From: Gammaproteobacteria bacterium
GTDB lineage: Bacteria > Pseudomonadota > Gammaproteobacteria > Steroidobacterales > Steroidobacteraceae
Direction of reading: 5' to 3'
DNA: 40,086 nucleotides
Assembly: GCA_027366635.1 (NCBI GenBank)
Contig: DAHXNE010000083.1
Location: 1 to 40,086, forward strand
Made by a program: the position numbers and the translations under genes. Shown piece after piece: positions 17,401 through 26,316 of this stretch; within the stretch, counting starts at the first letter, position 1, and each line of letters starts with the position of its first letter. A model generated the notes under the pieces. The model worked only from the letters and a program-made list of their open reading frames with translations, did not search any database and had not been told where the DNA came from.

Positions 17401-17979
17401 TCATCGCATCTGCAGGTGGGCGCGCGCCGCCACGCGGCGGGTCAGCGCGATGTGACCGAGTGCCACGAGTCCGACGTAGGCGCAGGTGACGAGCATGAAG
17501 TAGCCGTACCAGCTGAGGAAATTGGACCACCAGCCGGCGATGCTCGCATGCACGATGCGGTCGCCGAGCCAGTAAAAACTTCCTTCGGTGAGCAGGAAAC
17601 AGCCGCTCACGGACAGTGGCAGGCTGATTGCCAACCGCTTCAGATCGCCAGGCACCCTCTGGTAGTGATGGTTGAGCCACGCTCCGCCAAGCCACAGGAG
17701 CGAGTATGCCGGCAGGATGAACCAATAAGCCGGCGTGACACAATAGTCGCTGACGCCGTAGTAGTGAATCGCGACGAAGTCGATGGCGACGGCCTCGACT
17801 AGTAGCGCCGGAAGCGCCCAGCGCCACTCGCAGGTCAGGTAGAAGCCGGCGACAAAGAACACCGCCCACGATGCATCCGGTGGCGCCCACGCGGTGCCGC
17901 AGTGACCGAAGCGGGTGGCCGCCATGCCGGCGGCGAGCGCCAAAAATCCGAGGTGCCGGGTTGATTTCTGAGTGATCAT
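17401..17979 (-). CDS. btuM: vitamin B12 inner-membrane transporter, BtuM family
   Basis: A 192-aa membrane protein with about six hydrophobic helices. The conserved PPDASWAVFFVAGFYL block and GVSDYCVTPAYWF are hallmarks of BtuM, the small ECF S-component-like transporter known from Thiobacillus denitrificans. The cysteine in the second motif is residue 80 here, which as I recall is also the position of the cobalt-liganding, decyanating Cys in that protein. BtuM works without a dedicated ABC module in Gram-negatives, which fits the lack of btuCD here. An AGGA lies about 8 nt upstream of the ATG. It is the first full-length gene after the second riboswitch. Confidence 0.88.
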   Translation of the reverse strand: MITQKSTRHLGFLALAAGMAATRFGHCGTAWAPPDASWAVFFVAGFYLTCEWRWALPALLVEAVAIDFVAIHYYGVSDYCVTPAYWFILPAYSLLWLGGAWLNHHYQRVPGDLKRLAISLPLSVSGCFLLTEGSFYWLGDRIVHASIAGWWSNFLSWYGYFMLVTCAYVGLVALGHIALTRRVAARAHLQMR

Positions 17980-18124
17980 GGAGGGATTCCTGCAAGGGGG
18001 GGGCTGTCATGCGCCAGCGTGTTTCAGTTGCGGATACCTCGGGTATGGCGGCCCAGAACATTGCGGGGTCACACTCCCGCGGGCCCGATGGGCGCTCAAA
18101 AAGCCGAGTTCCGCAACAGAGGAG

Positions 18125-18161
18125 AGCGTATCGGTCCTGAAGTCCTCAGGCTTCCGATGCG
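18125..18161 (-). promoter_or_regulatory. extended hairpin in the btuM leader
   Basis: An outer 9-bp stem (GCGTATCGG with CCGATGCGC, one G-T pair) encloses a small internal loop and an inner 5-bp stem CCTGA/TCAGG. It lies between the riboswitch and btuM and may be part of the expression platform. Function is inferred from position only. Confidence 0.4.
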
Positions 18162-18340
18162 CCGATGTGGGTCGCTAGTGCCTGGGTGGATTGGGCGGGG
18201 GAGATGACCGGATCCGCAGTCCGGCGCGCGGTGAAGCGGTAAGCCCGCTGCAGCCGAGAATGAACTCGCGTTCCGGTAGCGCCGCAATTCAGGTCGCGCC
18301 GGTCCCGATGAGGATGCGCTTCAGCAATCGACGATGCCAT
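18146..18340 (-). CDS. possible 64-codon leader ORF
   Basis: An ATG at 18340 preceded by AGGAG at 7-nt spacing opens a frame starting MASSIAEAHPHRDRRD. It begins about 130 nt after the riboswitch B12 box and ends inside the leader hairpin. By my count third-position GC is about 66%, no better than background, and no family is recognised. Position suggests a cobalt-transport gene such as cbtB, but the sequence does not match what I know of CbtB. Probably not a functional gene. Confidence 0.2.
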   Translation of the reverse strand: MASSIAEAHPHRDRRDLNCGATGTRVHSRLQRAYRFTARRTADPVISPAQSTQALATHIGASEA

Positions 18341-18470
18341 CTGTCTACTCCTACACACGCCACGTGCGCCGAGATCAACTCGACGCAAGCGTGCGCAATA
18401 GTCAGAGGCTGCGATACGCAGATATCGTAACCGGTCTGACATCGCCCAACGCGAGTCGCCGAGTGCGTGT

Positions 18471-18662
18471 CTCCGGCCGGTCTCCGGGCTTACGAGTGGA
18501 CCTGACGTCCTCGAAACCGCACCTTCCCGTGCCGATGGCACAGTGGTTCTACGCGGTCCCTGGCTCGCTTACCGTTGCGTGGGCAGCGCCGGATTTGCAG
18601 CCACCGAATGGCCACGCACCAGCTTCCCGTTTCAGTTCAGGGGAACGGATTCCCTGAACCAC
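18471..18662 (-). promoter_or_regulatory. cobalamin (AdoCbl) riboswitch upstream of the btuM-btuR-bluB operon
   Basis: On the minus strand the B12 box reads AGCCCGGAGACCGGCC (18490-18475). The other conserved blocks precede it in order: a GTTCAGGG/CCCTGAAC hairpin near 18659-18635, CGGGAAGCTGGTG, the GCGCTGCCCACGCAACGGTAAG block, CCACTGTGCC and GGGAAGGTGCGG. This is the standard cobalamin riboswitch layout. It faces the B12 operon and should shut it down when adenosylcobalamin is sufficient. Confidence 0.92.
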
Positions 18663-18729
18663 CTGAGACGGAAGCGAGCGTACGCCGATGAATCGGGCCG
18701 CGCAAGAGATGCGGTGCGGCTCACCCCCC

Positions 18730-19162
18730 AATCGACGAGGTCCCACTCCGACTTCCATGCGGTGATGTAAGTTCGCCGCTTACCCACCGGTCGGGATAGT
18801 CATCGTGCGTGAACACGGGACAGCGTTCGCCGCGCTGCGGATGGTCCGGCGCAGGAGCAGATCTGGCAGAGGTTGCCGGGAGGCGGGCGCGAGTCCGCTC
18901 CGCAGGGGGAAGTTCCGACAGTCAGCAGGGCGCTTGCGTTGCTCTCGGTCACTACCGTGCTGTCGGGCGGCAGGAGGGTGGAAACCTGTCCGAGCGGATT
19001 GACTCGCGGCAGCCGAGCGCGCGCCCCCGCGTGGCCTGTCGAAGCCGGTCACATCATCGATGCGCATCGGTGCCGACCCGAACAGAGCGCCAGCAGCGCC
19101 TCTGCGAGCGCAGAGCCCCAACCGGGCACGGAAAACACTGGGTACGAAGCGGACGGCTCCAT
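18730..19162 (-). pseudogene. glutathione S-transferase pseudogene with several frameshifts
   Basis: Pieces of a GST are found in order on the minus strand but in alternating frames: YPVFSVPGWGSALAEALLAL from an ATG at 19162, IDDVTGFDRP, then NPLGQVSTLLPPDSTVVTES (normally NPLGQVPTLVLPDGTVxTES), and finally PVFTHDDYPDRWVSG (normally FxxDDYPxRW). At least three frameshifts and several in-frame stops separate them. The C-terminal helical domain is unrecognisable. The 3' end runs up to the cobalamin riboswitch region. Confidence 0.7.
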
Positions 19163-19792
19163 CGCCAGCCGCGTGATCAATCGCGGTCACGCGATGATTG
19201 TAGTGCTCGCCCTCGGCAAGATGTTCCTCATCCCCTGCAGCCCGAGCGACCGCAAGCCGAGCGTGTCTGCAATCGGATTGAAGAGTGCGCTGATCTGATC
19301 GATGGGCGCTACGTCCCGCCGTCATTTCCAAGGCGGGGCCAGACCGAGTCTTTCGACAGAGAATCTGCCGGGAAAACCTGCGGCGCGGCCGGCCGCCGCC
19401 GCACATGACGATCCTGGAGTCCAACGAGCCGCGGCCCGTCGCGCCGCATCGAGAATTCTCGTGCGCGCGCCGGCCGCGCACGGTACCAGCCTGGCTCGGC
19501 ACAGGAACGGGCGATGAGGCGGCAACGGTGAGCGACGTGCTGCTAAAATGCGCGCTCAGGTCCGTGCAAGGCGTAGCCCAAACTGTTGAGCGTTCGTGCC
19601 GTGCCGCGGCCGAGCCGGTCCTCGAGCGAGCAAATCCCATGATGCATGCGACTGTTGGTGGTCTGTGACGGCCCGATTCTCGGCGCTTGAGGTTTGCGGC
19701 GTACCGACGCGGGGCGGTTCCGCGGCGCACCCGGTCCGTCTCGTTCGCGAGGACGCCGGATCGAGATGATTCCACGGAAGGAGAGCCCCGTT
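19163..19792. other. spacer upstream of the EamA transporter
   Basis: About 630 nt with no intact gene. Minus-strand pieces such as LFNPIADTLGLRSLGLQG near 19290-19230 look protein-like but carry stops, and may be part of further decay next to the GST relic. The EamA promoter should lie in its right-hand part. Confidence 0.45.
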
Positions 19793-20686
19793 ATGCATGC
19801 GCATGACGCCCGGGCGCGCAACGTCGCGTTCGCGGCACTTGCCGTGCTAGCCGTGATCTGGGGCTACAACTGGGTGGTGATGAAAATCGCGCTGGCGTAT
19901 GCGCCGCCTTTCGCGTTCGGTACGTTGCGCACCACAGGCGCAGCGTTGTTCCTGTTCGCTGTCATGGCGGTGCGCCGCAAATCGCTGCGCATGCCGGCGA
20001 GTCTGGGGCGTCTGGCGCTGCTGGCGCTGTTCCAGACCACGGGATTCGTCGGCCTGATGACTTGGGCACTGTATCAGGGCGATGCCGGGGAGACGGCCAT
20101 CCTGGTCTACACGATGCCCTTCTGGGTACTGATCCTGGCCGCGCCGGTGCTCGGCGAGCGCATCACGGCGAGCAAAGCCTTGGCGGGCGGCTTCGGCCTG
20201 GCTGGCATTGTGTTGATCCTGTCCCCCTGGACGATGCACGGCGGTCTGTTCGGGATGTTACTCGCCGTCGGTTGTGGTCTGGATTGGGCCATCGCGGTCA
20301 TGATCGCCAAGTCGATCCCGGTACGAGGGGTCTGGGAGCTGCTCGGCTTGAATGCCTGGCAGATCCTGCTCGGCAGCATCCCGCTCGGCATTGTGGCGCT
20401 GGTCGTGCACGGGCATCCGATTCATTGGACGCCAACGTTCATTCTGGCGCTGTCCTACAGCGTCGTGCTCGGAACCGGTATCGCCTGGTTTTTATGGCTG
20501 TTCGTGTTGTCACGCCTCTCGGCGAGCTGCGCAGGACTGGCCGCGTTGGCGGTGCCGATCGTCGGTATCCTCGCGGATTGGGTGCAATTGGGCGCGCGCC
20601 CAGGTTTTTGGGAGAGCGTCGGGTCGGCGACCCTGATTTTCGGTCTTGGCCTGATCGCCAGGGCGCAACGCCGTAGGGAGGCATAA
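19793..20686 (+). CDS. EamA/DMT-family inner-membrane transporter
   Basis: A 297-aa protein with about ten hydrophobic helices in two EamA repeats: AVIWGYNWVVMKIALAYAPP at the start of the first, and GLDWAIAVMIAKSIPVRG at the start of the second. These are drug/metabolite-transporter exporters, often for amino acids or metabolites; the substrate is not predictable. AAGGAG with 8-nt spacing fixes the ATG at 19793 rather than upstream in-frame codons. The gene is convergent with the large TonB-dependent receptor, with no obvious functional link. Confidence 0.88.
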   Translation: MHAHDARARNVAFAALAVLAVIWGYNWVVMKIALAYAPPFAFGTLRTTGAALFLFAVMAVRRKSLRMPASLGRLALLALFQTTGFVGLMTWALYQGDAGETAILVYTMPFWVLILAAPVLGERITASKALAGGFGLAGIVLILSPWTMHGGLFGMLLAVGCGLDWAIAVMIAKSIPVRGVWELLGLNAWQILLGSIPLGIVALVVHGHPIHWTPTFILALSYSVVLGTGIAWFLWLFVLSRLSASCAGLAALAVPIVGILADWVQLGARPGFWESVGSATLIFGLGLIARAQRRREA

Positions 20687-20852
20687 GCGGGCTCACGGGA
20701 GTGCGCGCAGCGCGGAACTCGAGCGGATTTCCCTCGGCCATGCGAGCGCAGATCACGCCGCCATCGCGCGGCAATCATTGTCGCGGCGTGGGCTCCGGCC
20801 TCCGGCGAGCGCCGTGAGCAATGTTCGGGCGCTGCGGGACGGAACCGTGACT

Positions 20853-23756
20853 TTATTCCATAGTGAAATGCAGCATCGCGTACAGCGTTCGGCCGGGAGC
20901 GGGATAGATCGAGGCGTCGTAGTGCAGCGGCTGCAGGACCGAGACCGGCGGTCCCTGATCGAAGATGTTGTCGATTCCGGCGGTCACCGACAGCCGCCGC
21001 GAGAGCTGATAGCCGAAGTAGACGTCATGATAGAGCGTCGTGCCGAGCTCGTTGCGCGAGAGCCTGGAGTTCGTGAGGTCGGGCTCGGAGCACAGGCCGA
21101 GCGCGGTATAGCTCAACGGTGTCCCGGCGAACTGGTCGGTGCAGGCCTCGGTCATCGGGCCATACGCCTTGACCAGCCAGCCGGCATTCCAGGGTCCGTA
21201 GCGCCAGTCGAGGCTGCCGGTACCCTCCCAGCGGGGAATGCCGCTCGGTGAGCCCGAGCCCAGCTCCACTCCGGCGAGATTCTCCACCGAAGTGCCATCG
21301 GCGCTGGCGGTGGTGAGCTGGTATTCGGGCGTCCAGGCGAGGTCGCCGCGCAGCGAGAATTGGCCGAAGGTCGTGGACCACCCATAGCGCACCCCGCCGG
21401 TCACCCATTCGGTCGCTATGCTCTGGCTGTTCGAGGCCTGTGTGGACACGATCGTCAGTTGACCGTCGGCCGCACGGCTTATGCCCGAGCACGCCAAGGC
21501 GTTTCCGAGCGCGTAGCAATTCAACAGCGTCTGCTGGGCGCTCGGTCGGGTGATCGCATCTTTGATCTGGATGTCGTAGTAGGCCAAGTTGATCGACAGG
21601 CCGGGTACGGTGCGCGGGTTCCACTTGGCGCTCAACCAGAAGTTGTTGCTGCGCTCGGCCGACAGGGCGGGATTGCCGACGCTCAGCCTCTGCACGTCGG
21701 GATTGGTCTGGACGTAGCCAGACGGCACTGCTGCGGCTGCGCAGGCTGCGGCAACGACAGGCGTAACGCCGGCGGCCGTGTAGTCGCTGCACGGATCGCT
21801 GACGGCGGCCGCTCCGGCGGGACTGGGCTCGCCGAGCTCGCGCAGGTCCGGCGTCCGAAATCCCTGAGCCCATCCGGCTTGCAGGCTCAAGTGCCGGGTC
21901 GCATCGAAGGTCAGGGTCGTTTCTCCAATGGTCCCGGTGCCGCTATCGGAAAAGTCGTACACGCGAACGCCGCCGCCGAGTGTGAGCGCATGAGCGCCGC
22001 CGACGAGCGGTGCGACGGTCTCGGTCCATAGGGCGTTGCCGGCATAGCCGCCGACATAGGCTGGGACCTGCACCAGCGGCGCGGCGCTGTCGATTCCCTG
22101 GGCGGCCGCCGAATTGGGCTGGAAGTCGCCATGCCGAGCCTCGTACTGGTAGCCGACGCCGAGAGCGACGGGGCCGGCCGGCAGCCGGAACAGATCGGCT
22201 TGTGAGATTGACGCGCTTACCGTCTGCAGCGTGTTGGCGATCCGATTGTGTTCGGGCAGGCTGATGAACGCGCTCATGGCCGGCGTGATCGCGCCCGGTC
22301 CGGCGAACAGATTGATCGGCGTGCAGGACGGAATCGTTGCGCAGACGGACGGGCTGCCGAGCGCCAGGGTCAGATTGTTGAGATTGACGCGCCCCTGATT
22401 CTGGTCGTTGACTTGGCTCGATGACCACAAATACGCCACATGCCATCGCCAGGGAGAAGGCGCGTCGCGATCGATGCTGCCGCGGATGGAAAGGGTGGCA
22501 CGGTAGGTGTCGGATGTGTCGTTGAACACGACCGGGCCCAGGGCCTGCAGGCTTTCGGAGAGCCCGACGAGGTTGGCATTCGGCCCGCTCGCCGCGAGCG
22601 CCACGCCGAAGGGATTGTAGGGCTGATCAGCGCTGACGGAGATCGGCAGGCCGGAAGTTCCCAGCGTGAGCGTGCTCGGTGGTCCCTCCTGGCTCGCCGT
22701 TCGTCGTCCGACGAAGAGGCTCACATCGACTCGGATTGCGGCCCCGAGCCGGTGAAAGCCGCTGACGTACAAGCCCCACTGCTGAAGCGGCATGATCAGA
22801 TCGTTGTAGGGAAAGGTATTGAACCGGTCGCTCGCGGTGGCCGGGCTGAAGCCGCCGGCTGCGTCCGGTGTCGCGGTCAGATTGCACAGCCGCACGCCGT
22901 CGGGCTGTACGGGACACAGGCTCGAGTCGGCATACGGCCCGGCCGTCGGCTCGAACTCGAACTGTCCGTAGGGGGTGATGGGACTGAGGCGCGAGAGGCC
23001 CGTGCCGGGCAGAGGGCCGGCGGTCAGCGTGCGATCGGCCGCCGAGATGGCGCTTTGATCGGACCAGCTGAGCAGCGCCATGAGCCCGGAGGACTTGCCC
23101 CGCCGTCCGAGCGCCAGGCTGGCCCAAGTGTGCGGGCCGTCCCAGTGGCCGCTGCCTTGCGACTCGCCGGTTCCAGCCGAGGCCATCACGCCGTTGAAGG
23201 TTGGCACCGTGATGATGTTCACCACACCGGCAATCGCCGCGTCGCCGTAGCGGACCGCTCCCCGCGCCGGATAGACCACGATGCGCTGAATCAGCGCCAC
23301 CGGAAAGGTCGACAGATCGGTGTCCCCCTGCGCGCCCTGAATCCAGCGCTGACCGTTCACCAGGATCACGAGGCGCGAATGGTTCAGATCGAATAGATCG
23401 GCGCTCTGCTCGCCGCCATTGGTGAATTTGTTGGTGCTCGCGGTTCCCAGGCCGTTGGCGCTGCCGAAGATCGGCATGAGCCGCAACGCCTGCCCCAGAT
23501 TGTCGACGCCGAGATTGCGCAGTGCGGTCGCAGTCAATATTTTCACCGGCGCGCCCGTATCGAGACCCAGGGCCGGCGGTCGCGATGCCTCGACCACGAC
23601 CTGCCCCAGCGTCGCCGGAGGTCCGGACCGGGAAGGTGCGGCCCGCGCCGGCGCCGTGGCGAGGCAGGAGCACAGTCCAAGCAACGGCCACAGGGCTGCG
23701 CGGAGTGTCTGTGCGCGCATGCGCGCGTAGTTTCGCTGTGGATGCGGTCGGCGCAT
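20853..23756 (-). CDS. large TonB-dependent outer-membrane receptor
   Basis: About 967 aa. A signal peptide (PLLGLCSCLATAPARA) precedes a TonB-box-like GQVVVEA and a plug domain (NLGQALRLMPIFGS, RLVILVNGQRW, PVALIQRIVVYPARGAVRYG, IAGVVNIITV), then a long barrel ending in TLYAMLHFTME. The plug and barrel fit the wide iron-complex/substrate receptor group common in Xanthomonadales-like bacteria. No riboswitch or Fur box is evident, so the ligand is unknown. The ATG at 23756 is chosen; ATG 23720, twelve codons later, is an alternative. The ribosome-binding site is weak at both. Confidence 0.88.
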   Translation of the reverse strand: MRRPHPQRNYARMRAQTLRAALWPLLGLCSCLATAPARAAPSRSGPPATLGQVVVEASRPPALGLDTGAPVKILTATALRNLGVDNLGQALRLMPIFGSANGLGTASTNKFTNGGEQSADLFDLNHSRLVILVNGQRWIQGAQGDTDLSTFPVALIQRIVVYPARGAVRYGDAAIAGVVNIITVPTFNGVMASAGTGESQGSGHWDGPHTWASLALGRRGKSSGLMALLSWSDQSAISAADRTLTAGPLPGTGLSRLSPITPYGQFEFEPTAGPYADSSLCPVQPDGVRLCNLTATPDAAGGFSPATASDRFNTFPYNDLIMPLQQWGLYVSGFHRLGAAIRVDVSLFVGRRTASQEGPPSTLTLGTSGLPISVSADQPYNPFGVALAASGPNANLVGLSESLQALGPVVFNDTSDTYRATLSIRGSIDRDAPSPWRWHVAYLWSSSQVNDQNQGRVNLNNLTLALGSPSVCATIPSCTPINLFAGPGAITPAMSAFISLPEHNRIANTLQTVSASISQADLFRLPAGPVALGVGYQYEARHGDFQPNSAAAQGIDSAAPLVQVPAYVGGYAGNALWTETVAPLVGGAHALTLGGGVRVYDFSDSGTGTIGETTLTFDATRHLSLQAGWAQGFRTPDLRELGEPSPAGAAAVSDPCSDYTAAGVTPVVAAACAAAAVPSGYVQTNPDVQRLSVGNPALSAERSNNFWLSAKWNPRTVPGLSINLAYYDIQIKDAITRPSAQQTLLNCYALGNALACSGISRAADGQLTIVSTQASNSQSIATEWVTGGVRYGWSTTFGQFSLRGDLAWTPEYQLTTASADGTSVENLAGVELGSGSPSGIPRWEGTGSLDWRYGPWNAGWLVKAYGPMTEACTDQFAGTPLSYTALGLCSEPDLTNSRLSRNELGTTLYHDVYFGYQLSRRLSVTAGIDNIFDQGPPVSVLQPLHYDASIYPAPGRTLYAMLHFTME

Positions 23757-24257
23757 TGCTCGCTCTGTCAACAGACCAGCCCCGGGTCGCGGCCCGCGCT
23801 GCGCGGTACCTCTGGGTCGAGTTGCGCACGGCTTGCGACGCGTGTGTCGCCGTCGCTCGGGGTGCAGCTCGGCCAGCGTGCCCGCTCGATTCTCGGTCCC
23901 CCCGTTCTCTACTCTGCGCAGATGCAGGGTGACTGTCCTGCGGCGCACTGGGTCCGCTCGCCGCCGCGTTCGTGTCAGAGTGATGCGCGAGCCGGATCAG
24001 CGGGAGATTCGATCATGAACTCCCCGGGTTCAGCACGCGGGGATTTGAGACCTTAGATGCATGATCGGGCGGCCGCGCGCGGCCCGCCAGCGGGCCATTG
24101 CGGCACCCGGCGCGTCATCCGCTCGGTTCGGCGCATTGACGAGGGGCGGGTCGGGTCTCGGGACCGGGGTTGCGGCCGAACCCCGCACACTGTGGCGGGG
24201 CTCGGCGCAATGGCAGGGCGCTGGGGCAGGGCGCGCCGGTGCGTTGCCGCAATGTTC
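23757..24257. other. spacer between the TonB receptor and the CBS-domain gene
   Basis: About 500 nt without a recognisable gene. It contains a perfect 14-bp palindrome GGCCGCGCGCGGCC near 24071-24084 and a plus-strand mini-ORF (ATG at 24015, about 13 codons) with a GGGAG upstream. Neither has a clear role. Confidence 0.45.
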
Positions 24258-24722
24258 TCAGCCACCAGGGTCGAGTGGCAGGCACCGCGCGGTGAGCGCG
24301 AAGTCGCGCAGGGTGTCGATTTCGATCCGGGATTCCTCCAGGCGGCTCGCCAGCGTGTCTCGAATCGAGAGGATGCCGAGCAGGCGTTCGCCTTCGACGA
24401 TCGGCAGGTGGCGGAACCCGCTGGTGCGCATCAGCGCCTGCGCTGCCTGCATCGTCTCATCCGGCGAGAAGGTCACCACTTCTGCGGTCATTAGGTCGCG
24501 GACGCGCATACTCGGCAGGCGCCGCGCGTCGGTGGCCAGAGCCCTGACCAGATCGCGCTCGGAGACGATCCCGATCATGCGCGAGCCTGGGCCCGCCTCG
24601 CAGACCGGCATGGCGCCGATGCGGTGCTCGTGCAGGAGCTTCGCCGCGGTCTCCAGGCTGTCATTGGGCCCGCAGGTCACCACCTGTTGGCGCGAACGAC
24701 TCAGAAATTCCCCGATTCTCAT
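24258..24722 (-). CDS. two-CBS-domain protein
   Basis: A 154-aa protein made of a CBS pair (Bateman module): the first repeat covers about residues 8-68 (TAAKLLHEHRIGAMPV ... GIVSERDLVRAL), the second about 74-132 (MTAEVVTFSPDETMQAA ... FRHLPIVEGERLLGILSIRD). Such stand-alone pairs bind adenosine nucleotides and act as energy or redox sensors. An AGAGGAG at proper spacing fixes the ATG at 24722. The open frame extends upstream only because it continues in frame through the phosphoesterase relic. Confidence 0.9.
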   Translation of the reverse strand: MRIGEFLSRSRQQVVTCGPNDSLETAAKLLHEHRIGAMPVCEAGPGSRMIGIVSERDLVRALATDARRLPSMRVRDLMTAEVVTFSPDETMQAAQALMRTSGFRHLPIVEGERLLGILSIRDTLASRLEESRIEIDTLRDFALTARCLPLDPGG

Positions 24723-24799
24723 CTCTATGCTCCTCTGGCGGCATCGTTGTTCCCGTTCGCCGCTGCAACGAATTCTTGCCTCGATTCCGAACCCGTGCT

Positions 24800-25190
24800 T
24801 GGGGTGGAACCGATGTAAATGATAAACCGACTGCTCATGCATTCGAGCCAGATAATCGCCCTTGCCCAAGCCGGTCACCGTGCAGGGCGTCACCCTCGCG
24901 GAAATCTCCCCGACCCGGCCGCCGGTCGAGCGATGGACATGGCCGCAGAATAGGGCGGTCACGCCTCCGGAGTGCCGCACCGCCCGTTGGAGCCGAGCCT
25001 GCGGCTCGGGTGCGAAATTCAGCGGATCGGGCTGCACGGTGCCCACGAACGGCGGACGGCGCATGAACGCGGCGAACGGTTTGGTGCCCTCGGCGTTGAG
25101 CAGCTCGACCAGACGCTGGGCCCGTTTGGAGCACAGGAACAGGGCCCGGGACTCGGTGGGACGGAGGTATAGCTCCGGGCAGCGGGGGTA
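24800..25190 (-). pseudogene. calcineurin-like phosphoesterase (CpdA-type) C-terminal relic
   Basis: A minus-strand frame contains LVELLNAEGTKPFAAF, then MRRPPF where active enzymes have HHPPF, and ALFCGHVHRSTGGRVGEISA, the metal-binding GHxH motif of class III phosphodiesterases. The N-terminal half with the D-x-H and GNHD motifs is missing and the first His pair is replaced by Arg. Similarity appears to continue to about YHLHRFHPKHGFG. It is a decayed gene upstream of the CBS-pair gene. Confidence 0.65.
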
Positions 25191-26045
25191 TTACCCTTCG
25201 CTCAGCGCCAGCACTCGTCCGGCCAGATTGACCTCGCTCTGCGGCAAAAGTTTCGCAACGTCGGAGTGCCGGGCATCCCACGCGCGGTAGACGTGCTCGG
25301 CGTCGATCGCCCTGTCGATACTGTATTTTTCGCCGACCTGCGTGATCGCCAGGAGCTCCACGCTGCGTCCATCGGGCTGCGCCACGTCCTCACCGATGCG
25401 GATACGCTCCGCCAGGTCGGAGGGTACCGGCAGCGTGCTCGGGGTAGGCCAGAACAAGCCACTCGTCCACCTCATGTCCCTGCGGATCCGTGCCAGTCGT
25501 GCTATCCCAGAAAACGACCAGGGGCGCGCGTTCCCATGGTCAGCAAGAGTTTCGTTGGAGCGCGCGCGGGAGCCGAGCGGGATCGTCCCGGCAGCAACCG
25601 CGGCCAGACCGAAGCTGAGCTGCGCGGAGGTACGAGATGTGGCATGCCGTTGACGCCTGAACATCTCGGCCCCAAGCTCCGCTGCGCAAGCGCGAGGCAC
25701 CCATGGTTCCCGCCGGGCGCCTGGGGCGGATCGAGCCGCGCCGGGCGCACAGCCCAAGGGCCGGACGGAACTGCCGGACGTGGCGCTTGGCTCGGCGAGT
25801 GTTCTCGCCACCGCCCGAGACCTTCGGTGGAGCCGCCTGGTCTGAAGCCGATGCCGGGTCGACGCGCTGGTGCTGGGGCGGCAGGATTGCGCCGCCGCCG
25901 TGGCAGGTTCTTGCCGCGGCGGCGGGTGATTGCTGATTTCCAGAGATGAGCTTCAAGTCACTCGGCTTCGGGCCGCTAGCACACCGCAGCGCCCCTCGAA
26001 CCCTGGACGGTTCAAGGGCTCGAGACTGGATCAACCCGGAGGCGT
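25191..26045. other. gene-poor, apparently decayed region
   Basis: About 850 nt. On the minus strand, pieces such as VVFWDSTTGTDPQGHEVDEW (near 25515-25455) and RSVELLAITQVGEKYSIDRA (near 25375-25310) look like real protein in different frames, suggesting another pseudogene upstream of the phosphoesterase relic. I cannot name the family. No RNA gene or repeat is seen. Confidence 0.4.
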
Positions 26046-26270
26046 GTGACGCGGATGCTCGGAACAGTAAGAAAAGTCGAGATTACCCTGGAGGATACCG
26101 GGATTGTGGAGTCGCATCTGGCGACGCGCAGGCGCGTTCCCAAAGTTCCGAACGAGGTGCGCCGCGCCGGTGCCGGAGCCGTCTCGTTGTACAGCGACTT
26201 CCGCACGCGCCAGCGCGGCGTTCTCGGCACCGAGTTCGTCGTCGAGCACATCGAACTGGCGACCTCTTGA
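26046..26270 (+). CDS. possible small hypothetical protein
   Basis: A 74-codon frame from GTG 26046 (or ATG 26055) reads VRKVEITLEDTGIVESHLA and onward, with a fairly natural composition; about 76% of third positions are G or C by my count. GGAGG lies just upstream, but the spacing is poor for either start. A minus-strand frame over the same bases is also open. No family is recognised. Confidence 0.25.
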   Translation: MTRMLGTVRKVEITLEDTGIVESHLATRRRVPKVPNEVRRAGAGAVSLYSDFRTRQRGVLGTEFVVEHIELATS

Positions 26271-26316
26271 GCGCGCGCGCCGGATGGGCGTGGATGGTTG
26301 CCCCGTCGATGCGCGC

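Larger units (their letters stand above)
17980..18470 (-). other. long leader between the cobalamin riboswitch and btuM
   Basis: About 490 nt of transcribed leader. It contains a weak 64-codon ORF (18340-18146), an extended hairpin (18125-18161) and a TTTTT run in the RNA sense near 18104. I see no intact gene, and no classical stem directly followed by a T-run that would clearly serve as the riboswitch terminator. Confidence 0.6.

Noticed and set aside
18780-19775. A 331-codon minus-strand open frame
   Set aside because: GST motifs appear across it in alternating frames, and its own translation has no family signature; it is an accidental frame over a decayed gene.
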